Positions 5,172-5,697 of a DNA stretch of 5,697 bases are shown here, one piece after another (within the stretch, counting starts at the first letter, position 1; each line of letters begins with the position of its first letter). The translations under genes and the position numbers were made by a program. The stretch comes from Chloroflexota bacterium (GTDB taxonomy: Bacteria; Chloroflexota; Anaerolineae; Aggregatilineales; UBA3940): assembly GCA_024643825.1 (NCBI GenBank), contig JAHEME010000158.1:1-5697 (forward strand). Direction: 5' to 3'. The notes beneath the pieces were generated by a model. That model was not told where the DNA came from. It did not search any database and saw only the letters and a list, made by a program, of their open reading frames with translations.

Positions 5172-5697
5172 CTACTTGCCTGATCCGATTCGTATGATGC
5201 GAACTGGCGTCGCTTCGCTCTTGCCCTTGAGTTCAAGCTGGCGACGTTCGAGGCTGTCGCGCGGCTGGCCTGCCGCATCGTAAGCCGCATCGCTGACGAC
5301 GATCTCGCCTGTGCCAGCGGTGGACGCAAGCCGCGCGGTGGTGTTGACGGAATCGCCCAGTGCGGTGATGTCAACCATCCCCTCCGAAGAGCCGACTGCG
5401 CCAAAGAAGGCCATCCCGGTATGGACGCCGATCCCCACTGGAATCCAGGGGCCGTCCGGGTCGGCGTGACCTGTAGTTCGCAGCAGTTTCTCCGCCGATT
5501 CGATGGCAACTCTGGCATGGTCTGGCCCGACAAGACCCGGCAGGAAGAAGGCGATCACCTCGTCCCCGACGATCTTGTCGATATAGGCGAACTCCTCAAT
5601 CAGGATGCTGGTCGCTGCCTTGTAGTAGCGGTTGATGCGCTGCTGGAACTGAGACGGGCTCATGCTCTCCGCCATCTGGGTTGATCCGCGCACATCG
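5172..5697 (-). CDS. Class III adenylate/guanylate cyclase catalytic domain (5' end outside window)
   Basis: This is the catalytic domain of a class III nucleotide cyclase, probably making cAMP, with its start beyond the right edge. Numbering is from the in-frame GTG at 5693-5691, which is unlikely to be the real start. The preceding codon is GAT, and the resulting D-V-R-G-S-T matches the F-x-D-I-R-G-S/F-T strand whose Asp binds the first metal. Other active-site residues are present: Lys40 (base-selecting) and Asp44 (second metal) in KIVGDEV, Thr110 in ITALGD at the second base-selecting position, and Asn117 and Arg121 in GDSVNTTARL, the transition-state pair. The C-terminal ELKGKSEATPVRI block is typical of bacterial soluble cyclases. 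Lys plus Thr is the pattern of class IIIb adenylyl cyclases. Regulatory or membrane domains may lie upstream and are not visible. The stop TAG is 3 nt from the acetyltransferase stop. Confidence 0.9.
   Translation of the reverse strand, partial: DVRGSTQMAESMSPSQFQQRINRYYKAATSILIEEFAYIDKIVGDEVIAFFLPGLVGPDHARVAIESAEKLLRTTGHADPDGPWIPVGIGVHTGMAFFGAVGSSEGMVDITALGDSVNTTARLASTAGTGEIVVSDAAYDAAGQPRDSLERRQLELKGKSEATPVRIIRIGSGK

Noticed and set aside
5691..5693. GTG at 5693 as the start of the cyclase gene
   Set aside because: The preceding codon is Asp, which completes the D-V-R-G-S-T metal-binding strand of class III cyclases. The coding frame must continue beyond the edge.

Overview
The window reads as a gene-dense stretch of a moderately GC-rich bacterial chromosome. 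The gene mix suggests a Chloroflexota-like or similar environmental bacterium: membrane methyltransferases of the isoprenylcysteine carboxyl methyltransferase (ICMT) type, a SnoaL-like protein, a lipoprotein cupredoxin and a soluble class III cyclase. A REP-like repeat built on CCCTCTCCC/GGGAGAGGG fits too. This lineage is an inference from gene content and style; no marker gene is present.

Left half (1-3058, all +): one probable operon of five genes. Three are paralogous ICMT/PEMT-type integral membrane methyltransferases (1-399, cut by the window edge; 463-1185; 1669-2373). Between the second and third lies a SnoaL-like NTF2-fold protein (1208-1645), and after the third a dienelactone-hydrolase-family alpha/beta hydrolase (2399-3058). 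Gaps are 63, 22, 23 and 25 nt, and each internal gene has a purine-rich Shine-Dalgarno site. The last 132 residues of the three methyltransferases align without a gap, at about 54-55% identity by hand count for copies 1/2 and 2/3. They therefore arose by tandem duplication and diverged some time ago. A small-molecule methylation/hydrolysis pathway is plausible, but the substrate cannot be read from the sequence.

Middle (3059-3276): a 218-bp intergenic region with a nested two-stem hairpin of REP-like type, two copies of GGGGTGAGG, and a good sigma70-type promoter (TATAAT) driving a class I SAM-dependent methyltransferase-like gene (3277-4128, +).

Right half (4115-5697): a type 1 copper (cupredoxin) lipoprotein on the minus strand, whose 3' end overlaps the methyltransferase by 14 bp. 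It has a strong extended -10 promoter in a 145-bp region shared with a divergent GNAT acetyltransferase (4680-5168, +). That gene converges, with only 3 nt between stop codons, on a class III nucleotide cyclase catalytic domain (minus strand, truncated by the right edge) carrying a Lys/Thr class IIIb-type signature. No tRNA, rRNA, CRISPR array, insertion sequence or phage gene was seen. I found no clear evidence of a wholly new system; the most unusual element is the triple methyltransferase operon.
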